A DNA stretch of 64,000 bases, taken from NCBI GenBank assembly GCA_020851035.1, contig JADZDM010000020.1, positions 86,663 through 150,662 on the forward strand, written 5' to 3'. The notes under the pieces are model-generated. The model saw nothing but the letters and a program-made list of their open reading frames with translations, searched no databases and was not told the DNA's origin. Both the position numbers and the translations under genes were made by a program. The stretch is from Gemmatimonadaceae bacterium (lineage in GTDB: Bacteria > Gemmatimonadota > Gemmatimonadetes > Gemmatimonadales > Gemmatimonadaceae). Below, one piece after another: positions 8,348-18,338 of this stretch (position 1 is its first letter; each line of letters starts with the position of its first letter).

Positions 8348-10441
8348 GTGCCGAATACTGCCGAGGTGGTGACCACGACCGTGCGCGGTGCGTGCCCGCA
8401 CGACTGCCCGGACACCTGCGCCACGATCGTCACCGTCGACGCCTCTGGACGCGCGACGCGGATCCAGGGCGCCCCAGACCACCCGGTCACCAGCGGCTTC
8501 CTCTGTGCCAAGGTGAACCGCTACCTCGAGCGCACCTACCACGCCGACCGGCTCACCACGCCGCTGCGCCGCGTGGGGCCGAAGGGGAGCGGCCGTTTCG
8601 AGCCCTGCTCCTGGGACGAGGTGCTCCGGGAGATCGGCGCACGCCTCGACGCCATCCGCCGCGGACCGCATGGCCCCGAGGCCATCCTCCCCTATTCGTA
8701 CGCCGGCACGATGGGACAGCTGCAGGGCAGTTCCATGGACCGGCGCTTCTTCCACGCCATCGGTGCGAGCCGGCTGAACCGGACGATCTGCGCCGAGGCC
8801 GGCCGCGTGGGCTACATGATGACGGTCGGCGCCAGCGTCGGCACCGACCTCGAAGGGGTGCCGTCGGCCGACCTCGTGATCCTGTGGGGCACCAACACCC
8901 TCACGGCCAATCCGCACCTCTGGCCGTTCATCCTCGATGCCCGGAAGGCCGGCGCGCGCGTCATCTGCATCGATCCGGTCCGCACCCGCACCGCCGAACA
9001 GTGCGACGAGTGGATCGCGCCGCGTCCCGGCACCGACGCCGCGCTCGCCCTCGGCATCATGCACGAGCTCTTCGCGCGCGACCTCGTCGACCACGACTAC
9101 ATCGAGCGCCACACCACCGGCATCGACGCGCTGCGCGCGCGTGCCGCCGAGTGGCCGCTGGCGCGTGCGGCGGCGGTGACGGGAGTGGCGGAGGACACGA
9201 TCGAGGCGCTGGCGGTGGCCTATGGCACCGCGCGCGCCGCATTCCTGCGCCTCAACTACGGGCTGCAGCGGCACGCCGGCGGCGGGATGGCGGTGCGGAC
9301 CATCGCCTGCCTGCCGGCACTCACCGGCCACTGGCGGCGCGCCGGTGGCGGCGTGAGCCTGTCCACCAGTGGCGCGTTCGCCTTCGACAAGGCGGCGCTG
9401 CAGCGCCCTGATCTCGGGCCGCCGGCGCGCACGATCAACATGAGCCTCCTCGGCGAGGCACTCACCACGCCGGATGCCGGCGTGGGCGGACCGCCGGTGG
9501 ACGCCCTGATCGTCTACAACAGCAACCCGGCCGCGGTGGCCCCCGACGCCAGTGCCGTGCGCCGCGGCCTCGCGCGCGAGGACCTCTTCACCGTCGTCCT
9601 CGAGCACTTCCAGACCGACACCGCCGACTGGGCCGACATCGTGCTGCCGGCCACCACGCAGCTCGAGCACTGGGATGTGCACACCGCGTATGGGCACTAC
9701 AACGCCTCGCTCAACCGGCCGGCCATCGCACCGGTCGGGGCGTCGCTGCCGAACACCGAGATCTTCCGTCGCCTCGCGGCCGTGATGCAGCTCGACGAAC
9801 CGGCGCTGCGTGACGACGACCTCACCCTGATCAGGCAGGCACTCGAGTCCAACTCTGCGCTTATGCAGGGCGTGACGTTCGAGGCGCTGCTGGACCGGGG
9901 CTGGGTGCGCCTCAACGTCCCGCGCCCGTACCTCCCGTTCGCCAACGGCGCGTTCCTCACCCCCAGCGGGAAGTGCGAGTTCGTCTCGCCGCGCCTCGCG
10001 GCGCTCGGCCTGGACCCCGTGCCGACCTACATCCCGCCGTACGAGTCGGCGGAATCCGACCCACTGCTCGCCGCGCGGTTCCCCCTGCAGCTCATCTCGA
10101 GCCCGGCGCACCAGTTCCTCAACAGCTCGTTCGTCAACATCGCGTCGCTGCGGCGGGCGGCGCGCGAGCCGGAGTGCGTCATGCATCCCGACGATGCGGG
10201 ACTGCGCGGGATCGCCGACGCCCAGCTCGTGCAGGTTTCCAACGACCGCGGTGCGTTCCAGGCGCGGGTCAGGATCAGCGACGGCATCCGGCCGGGCGTG
10301 GCGTGGGCACCGTCGATCTGGTGGACGAAACTCTCGCCCGATGGCCGCAACGTGAACGAGACCACCTCGCAGCGACTGACCGACCTCGGGGAGGCACCGG
10401 TGTTCTATGACAACCTCGTCGAGATCACCCCCATCGGCTGA
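8348..10441 (+). CDS. Molybdopterin oxidoreductase with 4Fe-4S site (DMSO reductase/formate dehydrogenase type)
   Basis: This 697-residue protein is a Mo/W-bisPGD oxidoreductase. The N-terminal 4Fe-4S motif reads CPHDCPDTC with the fourth Cys in GFLCAK (about 16-55). The molybdopterin domains follow (WDEVLREIG, DLVILWGTN, VIDP-like stretch ICIDPVRT). A C-terminal molydopterin-dinucleotide-binding barrel begins near PLQLISSPAHQFLNSSF. No Tat signal is visible, so it is probably cytoplasmic. Substrate cannot be read from sequence; relatives include formate dehydrogenases and assimilatory nitrate reductases. The start is GTG, 10 nt after AAGGAAG. No partner subunit or cofactor gene is nearby. 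Confidence 0.9.
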   Translation: MPNTAEVVTTTVRGACPHDCPDTCATIVTVDASGRATRIQGAPDHPVTSGFLCAKVNRYLERTYHADRLTTPLRRVGPKGSGRFEPCSWDEVLREIGARLDAIRRGPHGPEAILPYSYAGTMGQLQGSSMDRRFFHAIGASRLNRTICAEAGRVGYMMTVGASVGTDLEGVPSADLVILWGTNTLTANPHLWPFILDARKAGARVICIDPVRTRTAEQCDEWIAPRPGTDAALALGIMHELFARDLVDHDYIERHTTGIDALRARAAEWPLARAAAVTGVAEDTIEALAVAYGTARAAFLRLNYGLQRHAGGGMAVRTIACLPALTGHWRRAGGGVSLSTSGAFAFDKAALQRPDLGPPARTINMSLLGEALTTPDAGVGGPPVDALIVYNSNPAAVAPDASAVRRGLAREDLFTVVLEHFQTDTADWADIVLPATTQLEHWDVHTAYGHYNASLNRPAIAPVGASLPNTEIFRRLAAVMQLDEPALRDDDLTLIRQALESNSALMQGVTFEALLDRGWVRLNVPRPYLPFANGAFLTPSGKCEFVSPRLAALGLDPVPTYIPPYESAESDPLLAARFPLQLISSPAHQFLNSSFVNIASLRRAAREPECVMHPDDAGLRGIADAQLVQVSNDRGAFQARVRISDGIRPGVAWAPSIWWTKLSPDGRNVNETTSQRLTDLGEAPVFYDNLVEITPIG

Positions 10442-10608
10442 CCCGGGCGAGCTGGCGCGGCAGCGCGCGCAGGCGTGCGGCACGGCCACGGTACATTCCG
10501 CGATGCAGGCACTCCCACCGGCCGCGCCACGGCCGGGCCTGAAACGAATCCGCTCCCCGTCGGCGTTCGCACCGGAGAGCTTCTTCTTCCCTGCCTCCGG
10601 AGTCCGTC

Positions 10609-12060
10609 GTGTCGAAATTGCCCGCCACCCTTGGAGCACTCAAGCAGTCGTCGTGGGGTGATCCCGCGCGCGCGCGCCGCTCCGTCAAGGACGAGATCCG
10701 CGGGAACCTGCTGGCCCGGGTGCAGGCGGGTGACACCCTGCTGCCGGGGGTGATCGGCTACGAGGAGACGGTCCTGCCGCAGCTCGTGAATGCCCTCCTG
10801 AGCCGGCACAACTTCATCCTGCTGGGCCTGCGCGGCCAGGCGAAGAGCCGCATCCTCCGCGCGCTCACCGCGCTGCTGGACGACGAGATGCCGATCGTGG
10901 CCGGCAGCGAGATCAACGACAGCCCGTTCGCACCGATCTCCCGCTACGCGCGCACCCGCATCGAGGAGGCCGGCGACGACACCCCCATCGCCTGGGTGCA
11001 TCGCGACCAGCGCTACATCGAGAAGCTCGCCACCCCCGACGTCACCATCGCCGACATCATCGGTGACGTGGACCCGATCCGCGCCGCGCGTGGTGGACAC
11101 CTGCTCAGCGACGAGCTCACGATCCAGTTCGGGATGCTGCCGCGCGCCAATCGCGGCATCTTCGCCCTCAACGAGCTCCCCGACCTCTCCGGCAAGGTGC
11201 AGGTCGGCCTGTTCAACATCCTCCAGGAAGGGGATGTCCAGATCAAGGGCTTCCCGGTGCGCCTGCCGCTCGACGTGCTGCTCTGCTTCACGGCCAACCC
11301 GGAGGACTACACGGCGCGTGGCAAGATCATCACGCCGCTGAAGGACCGCATCGGGAGCGAGATCATGACCCACTACCCGCTGACGGTGGACCTCGGGGTC
11401 GCGATCACGCGCCAGGAAGCGTGGCTCCGCCGCGACACCGTCGCCATCTCGGTCCCGGGGTTCATGTCGGAGGTCGTCGAGCGCATCGCGTTCGAGGCGC
11501 GCGAGGACAAGCGCATCGACCGCCGCAGCGGCGTGTCGCAGCGCATGCCCATCTCGGTGCTGGAGAACGTGGTGTCGAATGCCGAGCGGCGCGCGCTCCA
11601 GACCGGCGAGGACGTGGCGGTGCCGCGCATGAGTGACGTGTACGCCGCGCTGCCCGCCATCACCGGCAAGATCGAGCTGGAATACGAGGGCGAGCTGGTC
11701 GGCGGCGACAAGATCGCGCGCGAACTGATCCGCCGCGCGGCCGACGCGACGCTGGCAGCCGCCGGCAAGGAGTTCTCGAGCGACGAGATCGTGATCTGGT
11801 TCGACGAGGGGGGCGCGCTGCAGGTCTCCGCCGACGTCGCGGCGTCCACCATGTGCCAGGCCTTCGCGACGGTGCCGACCCTGCTGGACATCGTCCGCGC
11901 GCTCCGGCTGGCCGATCCGGACGATGCCGGCACCACCGCCGCCGCCTGCGAGCTGGTGCTCGAGGCGCTCGTCGCCCGCAAGAAGATCAGCCGGAACGAC
12001 GTGGGGCAGTACGGCCGGGCCATCCCCGAGAAACGGCGGCGCCCGAACGACCACTTCTGA
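10609..12060 (+). CDS. MoxR/magnesium-chelatase ChlI-like AAA+ ATPase
   Basis: This 483-residue ATPase shows the ChlI-type core at about 45-300: Walker A region FILLGLRGQAKSRILRAL (AKS instead of GKT/S), Walker B GIFALNELPDL, sensor-1 FTANPEDY, and a helical bundle behind. ChlI- and MoxR-like proteins work with VWA-domain partners to insert metals or remodel protein complexes. A VWA protein with an acidic linker lies 4.2 kb downstream (16302-17579) and is the likely partner. The start is GTG at 10609. No chlorophyll pathway genes are near, so true Mg-chelatase activity is unlikely. Confidence 0.85.
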   Translation: MSKLPATLGALKQSSWGDPARARRSVKDEIRGNLLARVQAGDTLLPGVIGYEETVLPQLVNALLSRHNFILLGLRGQAKSRILRALTALLDDEMPIVAGSEINDSPFAPISRYARTRIEEAGDDTPIAWVHRDQRYIEKLATPDVTIADIIGDVDPIRAARGGHLLSDELTIQFGMLPRANRGIFALNELPDLSGKVQVGLFNILQEGDVQIKGFPVRLPLDVLLCFTANPEDYTARGKIITPLKDRIGSEIMTHYPLTVDLGVAITRQEAWLRRDTVAISVPGFMSEVVERIAFEAREDKRIDRRSGVSQRMPISVLENVVSNAERRALQTGEDVAVPRMSDVYAALPAITGKIELEYEGELVGGDKIARELIRRAADATLAAAGKEFSSDEIVIWFDEGGALQVSADVAASTMCQAFATVPTLLDIVRALRLADPDDAGTTAAACELVLEALVARKKISRNDVGQYGRAIPEKRRRPNDHF

Positions 12061-12242
12061 TCGGCCGCGCCTACCCCGGCGCCCCCCGAGCGCCCGGCCC
12101 GACGTCCCCGTCGGCCCGGGCGCTTCTGGCATCCGGGGTACTTGGCGAGCTCGAGCGTATTAGTATTCAGTCGGGTCCGGATCGACAGATTCACCCGCGT
12201 CCGTTCGTCGCGCGCCGTCGTCCCACCTGTCGGGTGACCGTG

Positions 12243-14525
12243 ATGCCTTCCGCCAGCCTGCGAAACCGCCTGCTTGCCGTCGCTGCCGCTGCGACCGCAC
12301 CGTTCGTGGTGTATCTCGCGGTGTCGGCCGGACGGGAGAAGACGCTCGCTCGCACGGCGCTGCATGACGACGTCCTCACCCGCGCGCGCGCCGTCGCGTC
12401 GCTCATGGATGAGCGGCTGCGCACCGTGGACGACCTGCTCGACTCCGCGATGGTCCAGGCGGCGCGACCGGGCATCGGTGACCGCCGGATCGAGATCGTC
12501 GATCCGCGGCCGAATCCGCTGGCGACCACGCTCACGATCGCCGTCCTCGACAGCGCAGGCCGGCGCCGGCGAACGTTCCTCGGCGACGCCGACCGCGTGA
12601 CGGCCGTGCCCGCCGAGCGGCGGGCCGCACTCGTGGCCCCGGCGCTGGCCGGTCGCGCCGCCAGCGCCGGGTCGGCCCTGCCGACGATCGTCGACGAGGG
12701 CCTGAGCCGGGCAGCCGCTGACTCGATCGCCATGATCATCGTCCGCCCGCTGCTCCCACGCGCGGTGCCCTGCGCCTGCCTCGCCGACACGATCGGCGCG
12801 GTCGTGGCACTGCTGTCCGACAAGGGGATCCAGTCGCTGCTCGGCAGTGACACGCTGCCCGAGAACGCCGTCGCCGTGCTGCTCGGGCGCTCCGGCGAGC
12901 CGCTCGGGCGCATCGCGCGGCCTGCGCGCTGGATCGACCGCGGCGCTGGCGACAGCAGCGTGCTCGCCACCGGCGGCCAGCGCGATGGTGTGATCAGTGT
13001 CCGCGGCGGGGACGACGCGTCGCGCCTGGTGGGCTTCGCGACGCTCGAACGCCGGCCGTGGCGTGTGTACGTCGGGCTGCCGTCCGAGGCCGCGATGGCC
13101 GGCAGCAACGACCGCCTGCGCGACCTCGCGCTGCTGGCGCTGGTGGCACTCGCGATCGCGGGATTCGGTGTCACCATCGTCCTGCGCGCGTTCACGGCGC
13201 CGGTGCAGACGCTCATCGCCGATGCGCGGCGCCTCGGTGCGGGGGCGCTTTCGCACCGCTCGACCGTGGCGGAGTCCGATGGTGACCTGGGCCAGCTCGG
13301 TGCGGCGCTCAACGCCATGGCGTCCGAACTGGAGGCGCGTCGCAAGGTCACGCAGGAGGACCTGCAGCGCGCCCTGCAGGTGTTCGAGGATTCTCCGGTC
13401 GCGATGTGGATCGCCGACGCCTCGGCGGACGGTGCGGCGAGCTGTCGCATCACCCGCGCCAACGCGGCCGCTGCGCGCCTGCTCGGGGTGTCGGTCGGCT
13501 CGCTGATGGGCCAGCGCGATGGTGAACTCGTGGATGCCGTGGGAGCACCGCTGGTGGCGCCCGTTGCCGCCGGCGAGGATCCGCCGCCCACGCGCAGCGG
13601 TCCCGCCACGCTGCTCACCGCCGACGGCACGCGGCGGGGCTGTACCCTCACCGTGACGCACTTCACCGACCAGTCCACGCCCATGCGCCTCGTCACGGCG
13701 CAGGAGGCGACGAGCGGCGCGGGCGCCGGCGGCGGCAGCGGCGCACGGGTCACACACGGCGCGCCCGACCTGGTGGGCTTCGCGGGCCAGGTCGCGGACC
13801 AGTTCAGCGACGTGCTGGTCGGGATGTCCGGGTTCACGCAGTTCGCGATCGAGAACGAACACGACCCCGACATGCGCGCGATGGCGCTCAAGCGCATGAG
13901 TGAGTTGTCGGGCCGCGGGCTCACGGTCGCGCGCCAGCTGCAGTGCTACGGCGGGCGCGGCATGTCGCACCGCGGCGCGGTCAGCCTCAACGACGCCATC
14001 ACCGGCACGCTGCGGTCGATGCACGGCACGCTCGGGAAGGACGTGGTGCTCGACCTGCGGCTCACCACCGCCGGCTCCTCGATCTGGAGTGACCCGGCGA
14101 TCGTGCAGGACGCGGTCACGGCGCTGCTGGTGAATGCGCGCGAGGCGATGCCGCGTGGCGGCACGCTCACCGTCGCGACCACGCTGGCCGAGGTGCCGGA
14201 CGATCGCAGCGGCCGCTATCCGGCGCCGGCCGGCCGGTACGTCGTGCTCACCATCGCCGACACCGGCGTCGGCATGGGCAGCGAGGCGCAGCGTCGCATG
14301 TTCGACCCGTTCTACACCACGCAGCAGCGTCGCGGGGCGGGACTTGGCCTGGCCGCGGTGGCTGGCATCGCGCGTGAGCACGCCTGGGTGATCAGTGTCG
14401 AGAGCGAACCCAAGGTCGGGACCGCGATCTCGATCTACATGCCCCTCGCCGCCACCGAGGCGGGCACCCGCCCCCCGACCGGCGCTCAGTCCAGGCGCGT
14501 CACCACACCGGAACGCATCGCGTAG
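12243..14525 (+). CDS. Membrane sensor kinase-like protein lacking the usual phospho-acceptor His
   Basis: The 760-residue protein has TM1 (about 9-28), an extracytoplasmic sensor of about 260 residues, TM2 (about 294-316), HAMP (about 317-370), a PAS-like domain (about 375-480) and a HATPase_c domain with N-box [11 protein letters not shown]1 IADTGVGMG and G2 GAGLGLAAV. Where related kinases have A-H-D-F-N-N the sequence reads A-D-Q-F-S-D (about 515), so the phospho-acceptor His is replaced by Asp. ATP binding looks intact. It could be a pseudokinase or act on a partner. ATG 12243 is preceded in frame by GTGs at 12234 and 12240. Its 3' end overlaps the convergent acetyltransferase gene by 40 nt. 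Confidence 0.85.
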   Translation: MPSASLRNRLLAVAAAATAPFVVYLAVSAGREKTLARTALHDDVLTRARAVASLMDERLRTVDDLLDSAMVQAARPGIGDRRIEIVDPRPNPLATTLTIAVLDSAGRRRRTFLGDADRVTAVPAERRAALVAPALAGRAASAGSALPTIVDEGLSRAAADSIAMIIVRPLLPRAVPCACLADTIGAVVALLSDKGIQSLLGSDTLPENAVAVLLGRSGEPLGRIARPARWIDRGAGDSSVLATGGQRDGVISVRGGDDASRLVGFATLERRPWRVYVGLPSEAAMAGSNDRLRDLALLALVALAIAGFGVTIVLRAFTAPVQTLIADARRLGAGALSHRSTVAESDGDLGQLGAALNAMASELEARRKVTQEDLQRALQVFEDSPVAMWIADASADGAASCRITRANAAAARLLGVSVGSLMGQRDGELVDAVGAPLVAPVAAGEDPPPTRSGPATLLTADGTRRGCTLTVTHFTDQSTPMRLVTAQEATSGAGAGGGSGARVTHGAPDLVGFAGQVADQFSDVLVGMSGFTQFAIENEHDPDMRAMALKRMSELSGRGLTVARQLQCYGGRGMSHRGAVSLNDAITGTLRSMHGTLGKDVVLDLRLTTAGSSIWSDPAIVQDAVTALLVNAREAMPRGGTLTVATTLAEVPDDRSGRYPAPAGRYVVLTIADTGVGMGSEAQRRMFDPFYTTQQRRGAGLGLAAVAGIAREHAWVISVESEPKVGTAISIYMPLAATEAGTRPPTGAQSRRVTTPERIA

Positions 14526-15064
14526 CGGGTGCCCGTCACCGGGTCGGCGGCCTCCCCGTCACCCGCCAGTGGCAGCGCCAGGCGCTCCCCGTGCTCGCTC
14601 ATCCAGCCGACCTGCCGCGCCGGCACGCCCACCATCAGTGCGTACGGCGGCACGTCACGGTGGATCACCGCCCCCGCACCCACGAACGCGAACGCGCCCA
14701 CCGTCACGCCGCAGACGATCGTGCAGTTGGCGCCGAGCGTGGCACCGCGGCAGACCAGGGTGTCGCGGTATTCGTCCTTGCGTGAGACCGCCGCCCGCGG
14801 GTTGTACACGTTGGTGAAGACCATGCTCGGCCCGCAGAACACGTCGTCCTCGAGGGTGACGTTGTCGTAGATCGAGACGTTGTTCTGCACCTTGCAGTTG
14901 TCACCGATCACGACCCGGCTGCCGACGTACACGTTCTGCCCGAAGGAGCACCGCGCGCCGATGCGTGCGCCGCTGCTGATGTGCACCCAGTGCCAGACCC
15001 GCGTGCCATCACCGACGGTCGCGCCCTCGTCGACGATCGCCGTGGGGTGGATGGTGACCGCCAT
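14486..15064 (-). CDS. WbpD-like N-acetyltransferase (left-handed beta-helix)
   Basis: The protein of 192 residues is made of hexapeptide repeats from the N-terminus to about 150, giving a left-handed beta-helix trimer. The run [22 protein letters not shown] and the later [21 protein letters not shown] match WbpD/WlbB, which acetylates the 3-amino group of UDP-2-acetamido-3-amino-2,3-dideoxy-glucuronate with acetyl-CoA. The gene lies one base after the WbpB-like dehydrogenase of the same pathway. The matching WbpA, WbpE and WbpI functions are not in the window. The C-terminus carries about 30 extra residues. Confidence 0.85.
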   Translation of the reverse strand: MAVTIHPTAIVDEGATVGDGTRVWHWVHISSGARIGARCSFGQNVYVGSRVVIGDNCKVQNNVSIYDNVTLEDDVFCGPSMVFTNVYNPRAAVSRKDEYRDTLVCRGATLGANCTIVCGVTVGAFAFVGAGAVIHRDVPPYALMVGVPARQVGWMSEHGERLALPLAGDGEAADPVTGTRYAMRSGVVTRLD

Positions 15065-15065
15065 C

Positions 15066-16142
15066 TCAGTACTCCAGCGGCAGAGCCACGCGGGTGCCGT
15101 CGCGCGCGCTGAGGTAGGTCGCGATCAGCAGCTCGAGCGAGTGCAGCCCCTCGCGACCGTCGGTGTCGGGCTCCACCTCGCCGCGCAGCGCGCTGATCAC
15201 GTTGTCGTAGTAGAGCGGATGGCCGAAGCCGTACACCGAGGTGGTGTCGTAGCTCGCCTGCTCCACCAGCGCATCGTCGGGATCGCTGTCGGCGAACTCC
15301 CAGTGGTCGATCTTGTTCACCGCCACGCCGCCCAGGCGCACGGTGCCCTTCTCGCCGAGGATGGTGATCGATCCCTCGAGGTTCTTCGGGTAGGTGAGCA
15401 TCGTGACGCTCATCGAGCCGAGTGCGCCGGTGCGCCAGCGGATCGAGAGCACCCCCGTGTCCTCCACCTGGATGTTGCGGGCGAGGGTGGCGGTGTACGC
15501 CTGCACGCTCTCGACCGGACCGACGAGCCAGTCCAGCAGGTCCACGTAGTGGCTGGCCTGGTTCATGAACGCGCCGCCGTCGAACTCCCAGGTGCCGCGC
15601 CACGCCGCGCTGTCGTAGTAGCTCTGCGGCCGGCTCCAGAAGACGTTCACGTTCACCATGTACACCTTCCCGAACCGCCCCTTCTGCATCGCCCGCTTCA
15701 CGAGCTGCAGGGTCGGGTTGCGCCGATTCTGCTTCACGACGAACAGGTGCACGCCGGCGGAGTCGCAGGCGTGGACCATCGCCTTCCCGTCCTGCCAGCG
15801 GGTGGCCATCGGCTTCTCGGTCACCACGTGGCGGCCGGCGGCGGCGCAGGCGATGGCCTGGGCGGCGTGGAGGCCGCTCGGCGTGGCCAGGATCACCGCG
15901 TCCACCCGCGGCTCGTGTGCCAGCAGGCCCTCGATCGAGTCGTAGGCGGCGGCACCGGTCTCGGCTGCCGCGGCGATGAGCCGGTCTGGCGCCACGTCGC
16001 AGACGGCCACCAGCTCGGCGCGATCGGCGTGCGCCGCGATGGCCCCGATGTGGTTCGCCGAGATGCGGCCGCAGCCGACGAGGCCGAACCGGATCGGCCG
16101 CCCGGTGATCGGGCGTGCGCGGGATGGGATGACGAGGGACAT
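15066..16142 (-). CDS. Gfo/Idh/MocA oxidoreductase, WbpB-like
   Basis: An N-terminal Rossmann domain ([19 protein letters not shown], about 15-34) and the EKPMA catalytic-loop motif (about 110) mark the Gfo/Idh/MocA family. The C-terminal domain carries [18 protein letters not shown], typical of sugar-nucleotide dehydrogenases. Together with the adjacent WbpD-like acetyltransferase, the likely reaction is oxidation of UDP-GlcNAcA at C3. ATG 16142 is used; a GTG at 16172 would add ten residues with no domain character. It is the first gene of a two-gene operon. Confidence 0.85.
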   Translation of the reverse strand: MSLVIPSRARPITGRPIRFGLVGCGRISANHIGAIAAHADRAELVAVCDVAPDRLIAAAAETGAAAYDSIEGLLAHEPRVDAVILATPSGLHAAQAIACAAAGRHVVTEKPMATRWQDGKAMVHACDSAGVHLFVVKQNRRNPTLQLVKRAMQKGRFGKVYMVNVNVFWSRPQSYYDSAAWRGTWEFDGGAFMNQASHYVDLLDWLVGPVESVQAYTATLARNIQVEDTGVLSIRWRTGALGSMSVTMLTYPKNLEGSITILGEKGTVRLGGVAVNKIDHWEFADSDPDDALVEQASYDTTSVYGFGHPLYYDNVISALRGEVEPDTDGREGLHSLELLIATYLSARDGTRVALPLEY

Positions 16143-16301
16143 GTCGGTGGGGGCGGGGAGAGTGGCCAGCACCGAAAATAGCCGCCGCGGCGTGATTTGG
16201 CGCTGCTGCGCCCGCCCCCGGGCACGTGTGCACCGCGGCGGTCGTTAGACTCCTGATCGGTGCGCGCCCTCGCGCATCGCGTGGCCGGCGCCGGAGGCTC
16301 G

Positions 16302-17579
16302 ATGAAGTTCCACACCTACACCAAGTACAACCCCGAGCTGGCGGATGCAGTGGACCTGCAGGCGCTGCTCGACGGGTTGTCCGACTTCCTCCTGCAGAGC
16401 GGGTTCGCGGAGTCGGGCGGCTACTCGCCCTGGGGGAACGACGAGGATCCGGCGGACCGCTCGATGGAGGCGCTCCGGAAGGCCATCCTCGATGCGCTGA
16501 TCGAGAGCGGGCAGTTCACGCCCGAGATGCTCGACGCCCTCCGCGGCGACGGGGACGAGGACGCCGAGGAGAAGCTGGCCGAGCTGCTCGACCAGATCGT
16601 GCGGCGCCTCATGAGCGAGGGCTTCATCAACGCCGAGGTGCCGCCGCAGGGTGCGGACTCGCACCAGCCGGTCACCGGCAAGGGCGGGCTCGCCCATGCC
16701 GCCAGCAAGGACGTCCAGTTCAACCTCACGCAGAAGGGCATCGACTTCCTCGGCTACAAGGCGCTGCGCAACATCCTCGGCTCGTTCGGCCGGAGCACCT
16801 TCGGCAGCCATGACACGCCGTACCTGGCCACGGGCATCGAGAGCGATGCCTGGAGCCGGCCCTACGAGTTCGGCGACGTGCTCAACCTCGACGTGAACGA
16901 GACGCTCAGGAACTCGATGCTCCGCACCGGGTCGCTCGACGTGCCGATGGACCTCGAGTATTCCGACCTGATGGTCCGCCAGTCCGAGTACCGTTCCAGC
17001 TGCGCGACGGTGCTGATGCTGGACACGTCGCACTCGATGATCCTCTACGGCGAGGACCGGTTCACGCCGGCGAAGAAGGTGGCGCTGGCGCTCACGCACC
17101 TCATCCGCACGCAGTTCCCGGGTGACACGATCCGCGTGGTGCTGTTCCATGACAGCGCCGAGGAGATCCCGCTCGCGGCGCTGGCCGGCGCGCAGGTCGG
17201 GCCGTACCACACCAACACCGCCGAGGGACTGAAGCTGGCGCGCCGCATCCTCATGTCGCAGAAGAAGGACATGCGGCAGATCGTGATGATCACCGACGGC
17301 AAGCCCAGTGCGCTCACCATGCCGGACGGGCAGATCTACAAGAACAGCATGGGGTTGGACCTGAACGTGATCGGCCAGACGCTGAAGGAAGTGGCGGACT
17401 GCCGGCGCTCCGGCATCACGATCAACACGTTCATGCTGGCGCGCGACCACGCACTGGTGGACTTCGTGAAGCGGGTGTCCATCATCTCGCGCGGGAAGGC
17501 GTACTTCACCAACACGATGAGCCTCGGCCAGTTCGTGCTGATGGACTTCCTGCGCAAGAAGACCAAGCGGGTGAGCTGA
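16302..17579 (+). CDS. VWA-domain protein, likely partner of the ChlI/MoxR-like ATPase
   Basis: The 425-residue protein has an N-terminal helical, acidic part (about 1-215) and a C-terminal von Willebrand A domain (about 230-420) with a MIDAS metal site: DTSHSM for DxSxS, a Thr in the YHTNTAEG region, and the late Asp in [11 protein letters not shown] proteins of this type pair with MoxR/ChlI ATPases, as in ChlD-ChlI, and a suitable ATPase lies upstream at 10609. ATG 16302 has GGAGG at 16293-16297. The stop codon is in frame with mutY immediately downstream. Confidence 0.85.
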   Translation: MKFHTYTKYNPELADAVDLQALLDGLSDFLLQSGFAESGGYSPWGNDEDPADRSMEALRKAILDALIESGQFTPEMLDALRGDGDEDAEEKLAELLDQIVRRLMSEGFINAEVPPQGADSHQPVTGKGGLAHAASKDVQFNLTQKGIDFLGYKALRNILGSFGRSTFGSHDTPYLATGIESDAWSRPYEFGDVLNLDVNETLRNSMLRTGSLDVPMDLEYSDLMVRQSEYRSSCATVLMLDTSHSMILYGEDRFTPAKKVALALTHLIRTQFPGDTIRVVLFHDSAEEIPLAALAGAQVGPYHTNTAEGLKLARRILMSQKKDMRQIVMITDGKPSALTMPDGQIYKNSMGLDLNVIGQTLKEVADCRRSGITINTFMLARDHALVDFVKRVSIISRGKAYFTNTMSLGQFVLMDFLRKKTKRVS

Positions 17580-17603
17580 GCCACGCGCCCCGGACGCACT
17601 GCC

Positions 17604-18332
17604 CTGCCCGCCGCCGCGCGACCACGGACGCGATCCCCCGCCGCACGCATCCCGGATGATGCGCTGCGGCGGTTCGGCCGCCTGCTGCGCGCGTGGTACC
17701 GGCGCAACGCGCGTGACCTGCCGTGGCGCCGCACCCGGGACCCGTACGCCATCCTCGTCTCGGAGCTCATGCTCCAGCAGACGCAGGTGCTGCGCGTGGT
17801 GCCGCGGTGGCACGAGTTCCTGGCGCGGTTCCCGTCACTGCATGCGATCGCCATGGCCGACGTGGCGCACGTCGAGGAGGCGTGGGAGGGGCTCGGGTAC
17901 TACGCCCGCGCGCGCAACCTGCACCGCACGGCCCGTCTCGTCACCCGTGACGGCGCCGATCCCGCCGCGATGCTCCCGGCCGACGTGGCCGCCCTCCGCG
18001 CCCTGCCGGGCATCGGCCGCTACACCGCTGGCGCGGTGTCGAGCTTCGCATACGGCCGTCGCGCACCGCTGGTCGACACCAACGTGGCGCGCGTGCTCCA
18101 GCGCGTGTTCCTGCCGCGGGCCCGCCGCAAGGTGGCAGCCACGGAGCACGCGCTCTGGGACCTGGCCGAGCGCTCGCTCCCGCAGCAGGCGGCCGCCGTG
18201 TGGACACACAACCAGGCGCTGATGGAGATCGGCGCGCTGGTGTGCACGGCGCGGGTGAAGCACTGCGGCGCCTGCCCGGTGCGCAGCGTGTGCAGGACGT
18301 ACGCGGCGACGCCGAAGGCACGCCCGGGGTAG
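17604..18332 (+). CDS. mutY: A/G-specific adenine glycosylase, short form, non-canonical start
   Basis: The MutY core is clear: RDLPWRRTRDPYAILVSELMLQQTQV with the catalytic Glu in SEL, a helix-hairpin-helix LPGIGRYTAGAVSSFAYG, the catalytic Asp in LVDTNVARVL, and a C-x6-C-x2-C-x5-C iron-sulfur motif (VCTARVKHCGACPVRSVC). The frame has no ATG, GTG or TTG before the internal ATG at 17769, which would delete the catalytic Glu. A CTG at 17604 is given as the most plausible start; an ATC further in is another option. The protein stops soon after the cluster and lacks the C-terminal NUDIX-like domain that recognises 8-oxoG in E. coli MutY. Confidence 0.75.
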   Translation: MPAAARPRTRSPAARIPDDALRRFGRLLRAWYRRNARDLPWRRTRDPYAILVSELMLQQTQVLRVVPRWHEFLARFPSLHAIAMADVAHVEEAWEGLGYYARARNLHRTARLVTRDGADPAAMLPADVAALRALPGIGRYTAGAVSSFAYGRRAPLVDTNVARVLQRVFLPRARRKVAATEHALWDLAERSLPQQAAAVWTHNQALMEIGALVCTARVKHCGACPVRSVCRTYAATPKARPG

Positions 18333-18338
18333 CCCGGC

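Noticed and set aside
7874..14381. Very long minus-strand ORFs of 921 and 1002 codons
   Set aside because: They lie antisense to the oxidoreductase, ATPase and kinase genes, are Arg/His/Gly-rich, have no domain pattern, and arise from high GC with few stop codons.
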